Shown here: positions 9,171 to 16,397 of the stretch, piece after piece
How positions within the stretch are numbered: the first letter of the stretch is position 1
Layout: the number at the start of each line of letters is the position of its first letter
Origin: Pirellulales bacterium
GTDB lineage: Bacteria > Planctomycetota > Planctomycetia > Pirellulales > Lacipirellulaceae
DNA length: 64,000 bases
Direction: 5' to 3'
Assembly: GCA_022448265.1 (NCBI GenBank)
Contig: JAKVCC010000006.1
Location: forward strand, 151,243 to 215,242
Translations under genes and position numbers: made by a program
The notes under the pieces: generated by a model
The model's input: only the letters and a program-made list of their open reading frames with translations
Told to the model about the DNA's origin: nothing
Database searches by the model: none

Positions 9171-9703
9171 ATCAACCTGGCACCTTTAAAAAAAACGGAG
9201 CTACACCTGCGAAGCTGGCACTTGTTGGAGTCCTGGGCGTCGTATTTTTGGCAGTCGTAGTACCTCAGATGCGCGGCAAGCCATCCGGCATGGCACCTGC
9301 TGATTCCCCGCGCACAAAGAAAGTAAAGGGCAAAGAGCAGGTGGGGCAGCAATCGGAGGCAGGTGTCCGACTTGAGGCGGATGCAAGCCCCAACCTGCGC
9401 GAATGGAGCAAGATTCTCTTGGAACAAGTCGTGAGCTATGACCCTCTGGCGGCGCCTGACTGGTACGTTAAAGCCGCGGCGGTTCCAGAAGCAGCGCAGC
9501 TTAAAGACGACAGGGATGAAGCCAATGCACTGGCACTTGCCGAACTGGAAAAGCAGGGGGCAAGCATCGTGGTCATCGCGAACCAACAACGAATGGCAAC
9601 GATTGGGACTCAGAGAGTAAAAGTTGGCGATCTCATTAAGGGGTACCAGGTCAGCAGTATTACTACTGAAGGCATCGTGTTAACCGACATCAGCTCGGAC
9701 TAA
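9167..9703 (+). CDS. PilP/GspC-like connector protein
   Basis: A 178-residue protein with a short N-terminus, a transmembrane helix at about 16-34, a Lys/Pro/Gly-rich linker and a C-terminal domain (about 125-175). The C-terminal part, with motif VKVGDLIKGYQVSSI followed by ITTEGIVL, has the beta-rich homology-region pattern of PilP and GspC. These connect the inner-membrane PilMNO complex to the secretin. Starts at an ATG overlapping the PilO-like stop and is followed by the secretin gene after 20 bases. Identification is by position and the VGD..GY..S.I..EG..L pattern. Confidence 0.75.
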   Translation: MNQPGTFKKNGATPAKLALVGVLGVVFLAVVVPQMRGKPSGMAPADSPRTKKVKGKEQVGQQSEAGVRLEADASPNLREWSKILLEQVVSYDPLAAPDWYVKAAAVPEAAQLKDDRDEANALALAELEKQGASIVVIANQQRMATIGTQRVKVGDLIKGYQVSSITTEGIVLTDISSD

Positions 9704-9723
9704 TCCAACCAGAGATTACCACC

Positions 9724-11478
9724 ATGCTCAGGAGAGCAGCAGCGCACACAACGGGATGGATTTCGCGACAGGCGCTACGTCTGCCAGCACTAGCGCTGGC
9801 AGTGGTTGCTCTGCCGCTTTGCGCGATGGAAAAAGAGACAACGCTCTTCGAAAAACTGGCTGCTTCGCCGTCGACATTGTCGGGCGGCGTGCCGCCCGAC
9901 GGTTCAGAGCAGTTGCCCTCTCCGAACTCCGGCCGCCAGCATCTTATTCCCTTCGCTCAACCGGAAGCACATGATGACATCGTCGTGCATGAGCACGACG
10001 GATTGATTTCGCTCATGGTTCGCGAAGCGCCACTTTATCAAGTTGTCGCGTTAGTGGCCGAAACACAGAAAATCAATATCGTTCTGGCCACCCCCACGAC
10101 AACCAACATTACTGCGTCCTTCGAGCAATTGCCCTGGCAACAGGTACTTGACTCGCTACTCTCCGCCTCTGGACATACCTGGACTAATAATAACGGCATT
10201 ATTCTGGTGACGAGTATGGCCGACGCTGAAAACGTTCCACCGGGGGCGGGAGGCCGTCATACCGAAGTTTTTGAATTGGACTTTGCTTCGGCTGCGGATG
10301 TCGACCAGACTGTCCAGGGCTTGTTGTCGCCCGCCGGTAAGTCTTGGATTTTAGAAGGAAGCTCAGAAGACAATCGCCGCACCAGAGAAATTGTAGCGGT
10401 GGCCGACTATCCGGCTCATCTCGAGCAGATTGCCGACTATATTTCCCGCATCGACCAACCCCCGCGGCAGGTTTTGATCGAGGCCCACATTTTGCAGGTC
10501 GATCTGAATGACGAGTGCCGTAATGGCATCAATTTCGAACAGATTACTAGTTTTCGCGGGAATAAAGTGACTCTCTCGTCAGTAGGTTTCGCCAACCCGG
10601 CCGCGGCGGCAGCCTCGTTTCTCGAAGTTGATGGCGCCGGGCTAACCAGCTTGCTGGAAATCTTGCAGACAACCACCGACGCAAAGACCTTGGCCTCGCC
10701 GCGCCTGATGGTTGTTAATGGGCAACACGCACGTATTCAGATCGGCGACCAACTCGGCTACCGCATCACCACCACGACCCAAACCAGCTCGTTGGAGAGT
10801 GTCGAGTTTCTGGACGTAGGCGTTGTACTCACCGTCACTCCACGCATCACGCGCGATGGCCGGGTCTTGATGCGGATCAAGCCGGAAGTCTCTAAAGGCC
10901 AGATCGATCCCAATACCGGATTGCCCGCAGAAGAGACCACCGAAGTTGAAACCGACGTGTTGCTGAGTAACGGCCAAGGTATGGTAATCGGTGGTCTCAT
11001 CCAGGAGACCGACAGCATCGTTCAAAGCAAAGTTCCCTGGCTGGGCGACCTGCCCTACGCGGGCCTCCTGTTCCAAAAACGTAACAACGTCAAGTCGCGT
11101 TCAGAAATCATTGTGACATTGCTACCGCGCGTGCAGCCCTACTCGCCCGTTACTGCAGCATGTGAGCAAGGCAAACTATTTCGCACGCAGCAGCCACTGA
11201 TCACTGGTCCGCTCAATGTTTATCCGCGTCCTTACGAAGCACAATTGCTCGACGCCATTCGCAATCCCCGCAGACTGTTCCTAGCAGCAAGAGCCCGGCA
11301 CAATGGATCTAGGGCCGGCAGCAGCGAGATGCTGATGTCGCTTCCAGCGGTGGAAGAAGAAAATCAGATCCCTGCCGACGTAGGGGAATCGACGATTCTA
11401 TCGCAGGAAGCTGATCCACTCGGGCCCACCGTGTTTGGGCCGCCCGTAATTAGGTTGCCGGCAACTCCCGCTCAGTAA
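9724..11478 (+). CDS. Outer-membrane secretin (GspD/PilQ family)
   Basis: A 584-residue secretin that would form the outer-membrane gate. After an N-terminal export segment (about 1-35, ending near LPLCA) come an STN/N0-type domain (about 90-155, SLMVREAPLYQVVALVAE), an N1-like region (about 180-240), and the secretin core from about 255 (RQVLIEAHILQVDLND). The core carries TKTLASPRLMVVNGQ-like and VGVVLTVTPRI motifs and the signature VIGGLIQE...VPWLGDLP. The last 90 residues are a low-similarity tail. It is shorter than E. coli GspD (about 650 residues), with fewer N-domains, closer to PilQ. Last large gene of the operon. Confidence 0.93.
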   Translation: MLRRAAAHTTGWISRQALRLPALALAVVALPLCAMEKETTLFEKLAASPSTLSGGVPPDGSEQLPSPNSGRQHLIPFAQPEAHDDIVVHEHDGLISLMVREAPLYQVVALVAETQKINIVLATPTTTNITASFEQLPWQQVLDSLLSASGHTWTNNNGIILVTSMADAENVPPGAGGRHTEVFELDFASAADVDQTVQGLLSPAGKSWILEGSSEDNRRTREIVAVADYPAHLEQIADYISRIDQPPRQVLIEAHILQVDLNDECRNGINFEQITSFRGNKVTLSSVGFANPAAAAASFLEVDGAGLTSLLEILQTTTDAKTLASPRLMVVNGQHARIQIGDQLGYRITTTTQTSSLESVEFLDVGVVLTVTPRITRDGRVLMRIKPEVSKGQIDPNTGLPAEETTEVETDVLLSNGQGMVIGGLIQETDSIVQSKVPWLGDLPYAGLLFQKRNNVKSRSEIIVTLLPRVQPYSPVTAACEQGKLFRTQQPLITGPLNVYPRPYEAQLLDAIRNPRRLFLAARARHNGSRAGSSEMLMSLPAVEEENQIPADVGESTILSQEADPLGPTVFGPPVIRLPATPAQ

Positions 11479-11504
11479 TTTCTACCCGCGCAGGTACTTC
11501 AATC

Positions 11505-11684
11505 ATGGCCAATCGACTTAACGTTCCGGATGACCTGGAATCGCTTATCGAGAAGCGAAATGAAATAGATCGCCGTCAAAGCAAGGACAATATCGACTCG
11601 ATCACGGAAGATGCTGTGAGCCAAGAGCAACGTGTGTCTTGCGAAAAGCGCAAGGGCAAAGATCGGCGCAAGGTGGGCGGTTGA
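11505..11684 (+). CDS. Small charged protein of 59 residues, end of secretion operon
   Basis: A short open frame (MANRLNVPDDLESLIEKR...) starts 26 bases after the secretin stop and ends in a basic KGKDRRKVGG tail. It is highly charged and without a signal peptide or helix long enough for a membrane. It has the coding feel of a real gene (charged helices, no rare-looking composition) and sits at operon distance. Function unknown; I recall no named family. Its stop lies 10 bases from the end of the convergent secreted-protein gene. Confidence 0.6.
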   Translation: MANRLNVPDDLESLIEKRNEIDRRQSKDNIDSITEDAVSQEQRVSCEKRKGKDRRKVGG

Positions 11685-11694
11685 GTCGACGAAT

Positions 11695-12612
11695 CTAGCG
11701 TGACCGCATTTCACGGCCTGGACGTATCTCTCGCCGTACATTTTCTGAAAGTTCGCCGAAAAAAAAACGGCTTCCTTCGTATTGCTGGAGATAATCACGA
11801 ACCGGGTTGAAGTAGCGAACGGCGACCGGGACGCTTGCCTCAAAGTTCCCCTGGCCATGGATACTCAACCTTGCATTGAGCAGCGCATAGGGACGAAGTT
11901 CAAAATCAAACTCGGGGCGTACGGTGCGAAAGCGGAGGGCATATATTGCCTCGCTCTCCGCGAAATCGTCGCGATGCACGCTTTGGGTCCAGCGCTGCAA
12001 CTCCTCCGATTTCAGTGGCCAACCATAACTCTTGCTGCGCTGACCCCACAATCGCAGGGAAAGGCTTCCTCGCACTGGAAGCGGTAAGCCTTGCGTGTTG
12101 AGCGCTACCACGGCCACCTCAAGTCCATCGGGTTCCACATCGCGGTCGAGATTCACCGCTTGGGCGCGAACGCGGATACTGGCAATTCGAGACGACAAGA
12201 CCGGGTGTTGACTTGCTTGGCGTCCGTGGGATGCCAGGTCCTTCGTCGCATTCTGGATGACAGGCATAGGTCTGGCAACGTATTCTTTGAAAAGCATACT
12301 GGGGCCGTCCGAAGTATGTTGTTTTAGGTCCTGCCGTAGTTCGCGTGCTTCAAACGTTTTTCCGTCGTACTTGGCCGAGCTGACGTTAGACCACAAGACC
12401 GAGGTTGCTAAGACAATATGGTCATCCGTTTTCCGTATCCAAAGCAGTCGTTGATTACTTCGACTATCGACCTCGCCATGGAGCACCCGGCCATCGATGG
12501 TCTGTACTTCAACCGTGGTAGCGTGCAGCGGAAACGCGATTCCGCCCTGTACCAGGGTGATCAGCAGGGAAATAAATACGGGCCAAGATATGGCTGATAA
12601 CAAGTTTTTCAT
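11695..12612 (-). CDS. Secreted hypothetical protein with SH3-like N-terminal domain
   Basis: A 305-residue protein with a clear Sec signal peptide: MKNLLS, a hydrophobic stretch to about 24, then a likely cut after PLHA. The mature part begins with a small beta-rich module (VEVQTIDGRVLHGEV ... LRQDL, about 33-100) that resembles the short SH3- or LSm-like modules common in planctomycete secreted proteins. The rest has no motif I recognise. The frame extends 53 codons upstream, but ATG 12612 gives the signal peptide at the N-terminus and is preferred. Convergent with the secretion operon; no link to it is shown. Confidence 0.75.
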   Translation of the reverse strand: MKNLLSAISWPVFISLLITLVQGGIAFPLHATTVEVQTIDGRVLHGEVDSRSNQRLLWIRKTDDHIVLATSVLWSNVSSAKYDGKTFEARELRQDLKQHTSDGPSMLFKEYVARPMPVIQNATKDLASHGRQASQHPVLSSRIASIRVRAQAVNLDRDVEPDGLEVAVVALNTQGLPLPVRGSLSLRLWGQRSKSYGWPLKSEELQRWTQSVHRDDFAESEAIYALRFRTVRPEFDFELRPYALLNARLSIHGQGNFEASVPVAVRYFNPVRDYLQQYEGSRFFFGELSENVRREIRPGREMRSR

Positions 12613-12789
12613 GGATGGCTGACGGAAGAGAGAAGGGCAGGCACCACCTTCAATTATCTTTGGCACCCACTCGACATGCCAGGAAATTCTAGGCAATCGA
12701 GGGCGTGTCTGCGAAAGACTATGGCAGATGGCGAGGTGCATGCCTGGTTTTTTCTTCCAGGGCGGTGGCAAAAGCGATCAAATGGTCAG

Positions 12790-12873
12790 CACCTCAGATG
12801 CTCACCTTGCACAAGCGGCACATTTAACGTGCCCTTTAAGCCGAGAGGGACCGTATTGGTTGTACGGTTTTTT
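12790..12873 (+). ncRNA. Candidate small RNA or orphan terminator
   Basis: On the plus strand a hairpin GGCAC-ATTTAAC-GTGCC (about 12818-12834) is followed by a second hairpin ACCGTA-TTGGTTG-TACGGT (12850-12868) with a run of six T (12868-12873). This looks like an intrinsic terminator, but no plus-strand gene ends nearby: both neighbours are on minus. It may end a small RNA, or stop antisense readthrough from the secretion operon. No promoter was recognised. Confidence 0.3.
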
Positions 12874-12964
12874 CTGGCAGACTTCGTTTCCGGCGACGTG
12901 GCGGCGAAATTCAAGCAAGGTCTCAGGATCTGGCTACCTCAGAGGTGCCCACTACCCTCTCCAC

Positions 12965-12999
12965 AAAAAAACGCCCCTGGATCAAAAGATCCAGGGGCG
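12965..12999 (-). terminator. Intrinsic terminator of the cold-shock gene
   Basis: A perfect 12-bp stem (CGCCCCTGGATC at 12972-12983, its complement at 12988-12999) with an AAAA/TTTT loop is followed on the minus strand by a seven-T run (12965-12971). It lies 64 bases past the cold-shock stop codon. A palindrome GTGATTTTAAATCAC (13003-13017) lies directly before the stem. Confidence 0.9.
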
Positions 13000-13062
13000 C
13001 GTGTGATTTTAAATCACTTGTTTAGGCCGCCTCTCGCTGAGACGGTGTGCCTCCATGGCAGC

Positions 13063-13263
13063 CTATTGAGCCACGCGGACGGAAACGGCGCAAGGCCCTT
13101 TTTTTCCTTGACCCACTTCGTACTCCACCATTTGGCCTTCAGTCAATTGTTCGATCGTAGTGCCCTGTACTTCGGAGTGATGGAAGAACAAATCGTCCCG
13201 ATCGCCTTCGATGAAACCAAAACCCTTGTCGGACAACACTTTCTTAATCTTACCTTCTGGCAT
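13063..13263 (-). CDS. Cold-shock domain protein (CspA family)
   Basis: A 66-residue single cold-shock domain, a five-stranded barrel that binds single-stranded RNA and DNA and acts as an RNA chaperone. RNP1 is KGFGFIEG and RNP2 is DLFFHHSEV, both intact. Length is as expected for the family. ATG 13263 is chosen because GGAGG lies 8-12 bases upstream on the minus strand. It is monocistronic: its own terminator follows. Confidence 0.96.
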   Translation of the reverse strand: MPEGKIKKVLSDKGFGFIEGDRDDLFFHHSEVQGTTIEQLTEGQMVEYEVGQGKKGPCAVSVRVAQ

Positions 13264-13793
13264 TACTGCCTCCACAAAAACTTGAAACTTGGGCAGTAAG
13301 CGCGACTTCCAATGAAGAAGAGCTTCGACCCGAAAAAACTAGAAGCAGAATACCACGAGGTGAGTTGGGCACTTGCAAGAAGGGCACAGCTACGCGGAGT
13401 GCGGTGTGACGGAAAGAACTTTAGAAGGCCGTAGACCTGCTTCTTTTTCTCTTCATCTCTCTGCTTGTCGCGATTCATCGCAACACACTCGAATATAGAA
13501 AGTCATCGATCGAAAGGCAAGTGAAGGCGCAAAACAGCGGAAAAACACCACTGGAAGACTATCTGCCTGCCCTTTTGTAGTTGACGTGTGGTAGAACCAG
13601 TTTAGATAAGATAGGGCATGAAGAGGGGGCGTATGTGGCCACCGCTTGTTATTAGAGAGGACACTTTGAGACTGGATTGGGTCCAATCTCAACCCAAACG
13701 GTATAGATCCTTCCAACCAATGCAGGATCGACTCGGCGCGTATCTCGGCCTGCGAATCGTGATGGACTGCAAGGCGAAGAAAGGTAAGTGACG
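13264..13793. other. Intergenic region without supported gene
   Basis: This stretch of 530 bases between the cold-shock gene and the lipoprotein has short frames in all directions but none with recognisable protein character. It begins the accessory stretch that runs to about 16.4 kb and may contain worn-down mobile DNA. I see no repeat, tRNA or terminator in it. The cold-shock promoter must lie in its first part, as cold-shock genes usually have a long 5' leader. Confidence 0.4.
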
Positions 13794-14510
13794 ATGGCAG
13801 CCAAGAAAGACATACGCATACGATCCGCAATTGCAGCGGCCACAGCCTGCTTTCTCGTGCTATCTGCCGTCGGCTGTGGAACGAACCACAACGCAACTGT
13901 AACCCAATTGCCCGATGCATTCCGAAGGCTCGAAATGCTGGGATACCGCCAGAGCAAGGACAGCCAGAACTTAGGGCAGCGGTCCGTATCTTACAATCGC
14001 AGCACCAGCGATGCTGACTTCTCGGTTGAACTGGTGAAGTGGGTCAACGGCGATCGCATCAAGGAAGTGGTTGTATCGTGTCACACCGACGAAGCTGGTT
14101 TTCGAGACAAGGACGCGAGGCTCGCTTTCTGGGGTGAAATGCAACACGACTTTTGCTCTCTGGTGAGCGCCCGGGAGGACTACTTGCGCGCCGCTTCAAG
14201 CTTAGAGCCGGTCGAGGAAGATGGGGCACACATACTTCGACATGAGGGATGCGCTACCACGGCGGACGGGTGGCAGATTCTCGTTATCGAAGATGTTGGT
14301 CCCTATAAGCCGCAGTACGAAAACCCCTATAAGCCGCAGTACGAAAACCCCGATAAGCCGCAGTACGAAAACCCCGAAAAGAACTGGGTGCGAGTTGGTT
14401 CGATTTGGGCCACTCACCTAGAAACCGACGAGAGCATCCCCGCAGAGGCAATCCGGAAGATCAATCAGCAATTGGAATCTGCCAAGGCTGCGCAAGGATC
14501 ACAGGACTAA
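13794..14510 (+). CDS. Predicted lipoprotein with tandem peptide repeat
   Basis: A 238-residue lipoprotein of unknown function. The N-terminus has a basic start (MAAKKDIRIR), a hydrophobic core and a lipobox ending AVGC at about 28, so it is probably lipidated and exported. The middle is soluble and charged. At about 170-193 the sequence has three tandem copies of an eight-residue unit (PYKPQYEN, third copy PDKPQYEN). ATG 13794 is preferred over the GTG 6 bases upstream. It ends 16 bases before an integrase fragment and looks like part of an acquired region. No family recognised. Confidence 0.7.
   Translation: MAAKKDIRIRSAIAAATACFLVLSAVGCGTNHNATVTQLPDAFRRLEMLGYRQSKDSQNLGQRSVSYNRSTSDADFSVELVKWVNGDRIKEVVVSCHTDEAGFRDKDARLAFWGEMQHDFCSLVSAREDYLRAASSLEPVEEDGAHILRHEGCATTADGWQILVIEDVGPYKPQYENPYKPQYENPDKPQYENPEKNWVRVGSIWATHLETDESIPAEAIRKINQQLESAKAAQGSQD
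14301..14372 (+). repeat. Three tandem 24-base repeats inside the lipoprotein gene
   Basis: The unit CCCTATAAGCCGCAGTACGA plus AAAC occurs three times head to tail (14301, 14325, 14349). The third differs by one base (TAT to GAT), and a partial fourth CCCGA follows. Near-identity at DNA level points to recent slippage-type expansion. Confidence 0.95.
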
Positions 14511-14526
14511 GAAAGGCAAGTAAACA

Positions 14527-15339
14527 ATGGCGACGGTATTCAAACGCGGCGGCGCGAGGGCGAAAGGCCCGTGGTATATCCAGTGGATCGACCACACGGG
14601 CAAGCGACGTTCCAAGTGCGCGCGGACAACCGACAAGGCGACGGCCGAGCGGATCGCCCGCAAGCATGAAGCCGACGCGGCCCTGCGGCGCGATGGCGTG
14701 ATTGACCCCACGCTAGACGCGATCAGCAAGGAATCGCAGCGGACCATTGAAGCCCACCTGGCCGACTACGAAAGCAAGCTGCGCACGGCCGGGCGAACCG
14801 AGAAGCATATCACCAGCACGCGACGATTTATCGAGTGGGTTGCCGATCATGCTGAGTTCACCACGCTGGCCGACATTACGGCCGATGGCGTGAACCGCTA
14901 CGCGGGTAAGCTGCGCGACGAAGGCCGGGCCGTGCGAACGATCCAAGCCCACCTGAACGCAATCAAGGCGTTTACCAAGTGGCTGACCGATCACCACAAG
15001 CTGCCGCGCGATCCGCTGTCATCGGTCAAGAAACCGAACCCCAAGGCCGACCGACGCCGCGAACGCCGGATGCTGCCACCCGAGGCCCTGCGAGCAACCG
15101 GAACCGATGGCCTGCCAACAGACGACCCCAAGGGCGCGCAGCACTCGCAACGCGAAAGGGGGCAATCTGCTGCGAGCCCGTGCGATGATCAAAAGCGGCG
15201 CGACGCGCAAAAGAAAACGCCCAAGCCCTTACAGATTGCGGACTTGGGCGATGGGTTGCGAGACTGTGCGTCACTAGACGCAAGTAGCGGAGGAGGGATT
15301 CGAACCCCCGACACGCGGATTATGATTCCGCTGCTCTAA
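14527..15339 (+). pseudogene. Tyrosine recombinase remnant lacking the catalytic domain
   Basis: A 270-codon frame whose first 175 codons are a phage-type integrase N-terminus: an Arm-binding start (MATVFKRGGARAKGPWYIQW) and a core-binding SAM-like domain at about 70-165 ending at RRMLPPEA. The catalytic domain with its R...H-x-x-R...Y residues, about 180 residues long, is absent. The frame passes straight into a short polar tail resembling integrase C-terminal tails, so an in-frame internal deletion is likely. The last 18 codons read antisense through the tRNA-Met gene. It cannot be an active recombinase. Start ATG 14527 follows GAAAGGCAAG. Confidence 0.8.
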
Positions 15340-15358
15340 CCAACTGAGCTACTCCGCC
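15285..15358 (-). tRNA. tRNA-Met (anticodon CAT)
   Basis: A 74-base cloverleaf: acceptor GGCGGAG/CTCCGCT, D-stem GCTC/GAGC, anticodon stem GCGGA/TCCGC with loop ATCATAA, variable loop GTGTC, T-stem GGGGG/CCCTC with TTCGAAT, discriminator A. CCA is not encoded. The CAT anticodon fits elongator tRNA-Met; tRNA-Ile2 with lysidine cannot be excluded by eye. Its 3' end faces the integrase remnant, the usual geometry for integration into a tRNA gene. Confidence 0.93.
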
Positions 15359-15517
15359 AAGTCACTGCTTTTAGCCATGCGCGGCACTTCTGCAAACGCT
15401 TAACAGTACCTCATTGACATTCGTTTTGACACCTGTCATTGCCTCAATAAGGTGAAACTCGGTGGTGGCTACCGCCGGGTGACTGACATATCTGGCCATT
15501 AGTACCAAGGTGATGCC

Positions 15518-15725
15518 GTGGCATATTCTAGCATCGTCAACAAGCTAAAGAAACCGTATTCCGAGTTCCCGATGTTTTCACATGCTACCAAGCGATGGCC
15601 AAATAAGATCAGGGGCAAGTTGCACTACTTTGGCCCATGGAGTGACTCTGATGGCGCGCTTCAGCGGTGCCTCGATCAGAGGGATAATCTTCAAGCTGGC
15701 CGGACTCCGAGGCTGAACGGATATG
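15518..15725 (+). pseudogene. N-terminal fragment of a second integrase
   Basis: From a GTG at 15518 about 65 codons read as the N-terminus of a planctomycete-type phage integrase: NKLKKPYSEFPMFSHATKRW, then IRGKLHYFGPW with a following run of DQRDNLQAGRTPR. This is the typical Arm-binding start of that family. Similarity stops near codon 68 and IS-derived sequence follows in another frame. About 300 residues of an intact integrase, including all catalytic residues, are missing. Confidence 0.7.
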
Positions 15726-15911
15726 GATTCACAGCTAGAGGCAAAGGTGTTGATCAAGCACTGGCGATGGCACGACAGCACGGTGAGGCCGCATGGGTCA
15801 CCGGGGTACCGGCCCTCGGCTCCCGAGGAGATCCAGTCACTTTACTTTTTTCCAGCTGCGCCTCCACTACGTGAAGTGGCTGGCCTAACGGTGATGCAAA
15901 GTTTAACTTGA
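15723..15911 (+). pseudogene. IS3-type transposase C-terminal fragment
   Basis: This frame contains EAKVLIKHWRWHDSTVRPHG followed by SPGYRPSAPEE, closely matching the end of IS3-family OrfB integrase-core transposases (the usual pattern is YNTVRPHSSLGYRPPAPEA). Only about 40 recognisable residues remain. The DDE catalytic core is missing. It directly abuts the integrase fragment upstream, so the IS probably inserted there before both decayed. Confidence 0.75.
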
Positions 15912-15940
15912 CAACTGGTACTGTTCGTCGGGGCAGGTCA
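15724..15940 (+). mobile_element. Right-end remnant of an IS3-family insertion sequence
   Basis: Behind the transposase tail lies a terminal-repeat-like end, TACTGTTCGTCGGGGCAGGTCA, finishing at 15940. IS3-family ends start TGA on the reverse strand (TGACCTGCCCC here), which fits. I found no left end in the window, so the element is truncated on that side. Confidence 0.6.
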
Positions 15941-16397
15941 GTTCCCTGGTTAGCATGCCGAGGCTAGCCTCAATGTGTCCCCTCCGGCACCGCCAAGACA
16001 ACTTTCACCGATCTGGCGTCCACTCAGTGCACGCACAGGCAGGTCATGAGGCCAGTGTCAGGCGGAACTCCGCTCGAACGGAATGTGACACTTGTAGGAC
16101 TACCCCGTACGCAAGTGATTGCCTCATAAATGCCCCCGGCTGTCGCAGTGAGACCCGCAATATAACGGTCGCACCGGTCTAACCAATGACGCGGCCAAGG
16201 AAGTGAATTTGTGTTGATACCCCAGAGAAAAAACAGATGATTCGTAGGTTATTCACTGATTATGGCACTGCATAAACTAACCTTGGAGAGTGTTAGGATT
16301 TCTGAGAGCGAGAGCAACGCAGCCGAGTTGCCAGCTCTTTCTCAGGTAAACCTTAACTAAATAAAACGCGTCAGGCCCTTTTTTTGTAGTTGAAGTA
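15941..16397. other. Intergenic region, no supported gene
   Basis: This stretch of 457 bases between the IS remnant and the diguanylate cyclase has only short frames without family character. It probably includes decayed accessory DNA on the left and the promoter of the downstream gene on the right. I see no hairpin-plus-T-run terminator; the T-run at about 16378-16385 has no stem. Confidence 0.35.

Noticed and set aside
11499..11858. Minus-strand 119-codon frame overlapping the end of the secretion operon
   Set aside because: Shares DNA with both the 59-residue ORF and the secreted-protein gene in another frame; no motif.
12676..13299. 207-codon plus-strand frame
   Set aside because: It runs antisense through the whole cold-shock gene and its terminator, both of which are certain.
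14527..16397. An intact prophage or genomic island at tRNA-Met
   Set aside because: Only fragments of two integrases and one IS end remain, with no structural, lysis or replication genes and no att duplicate seen.
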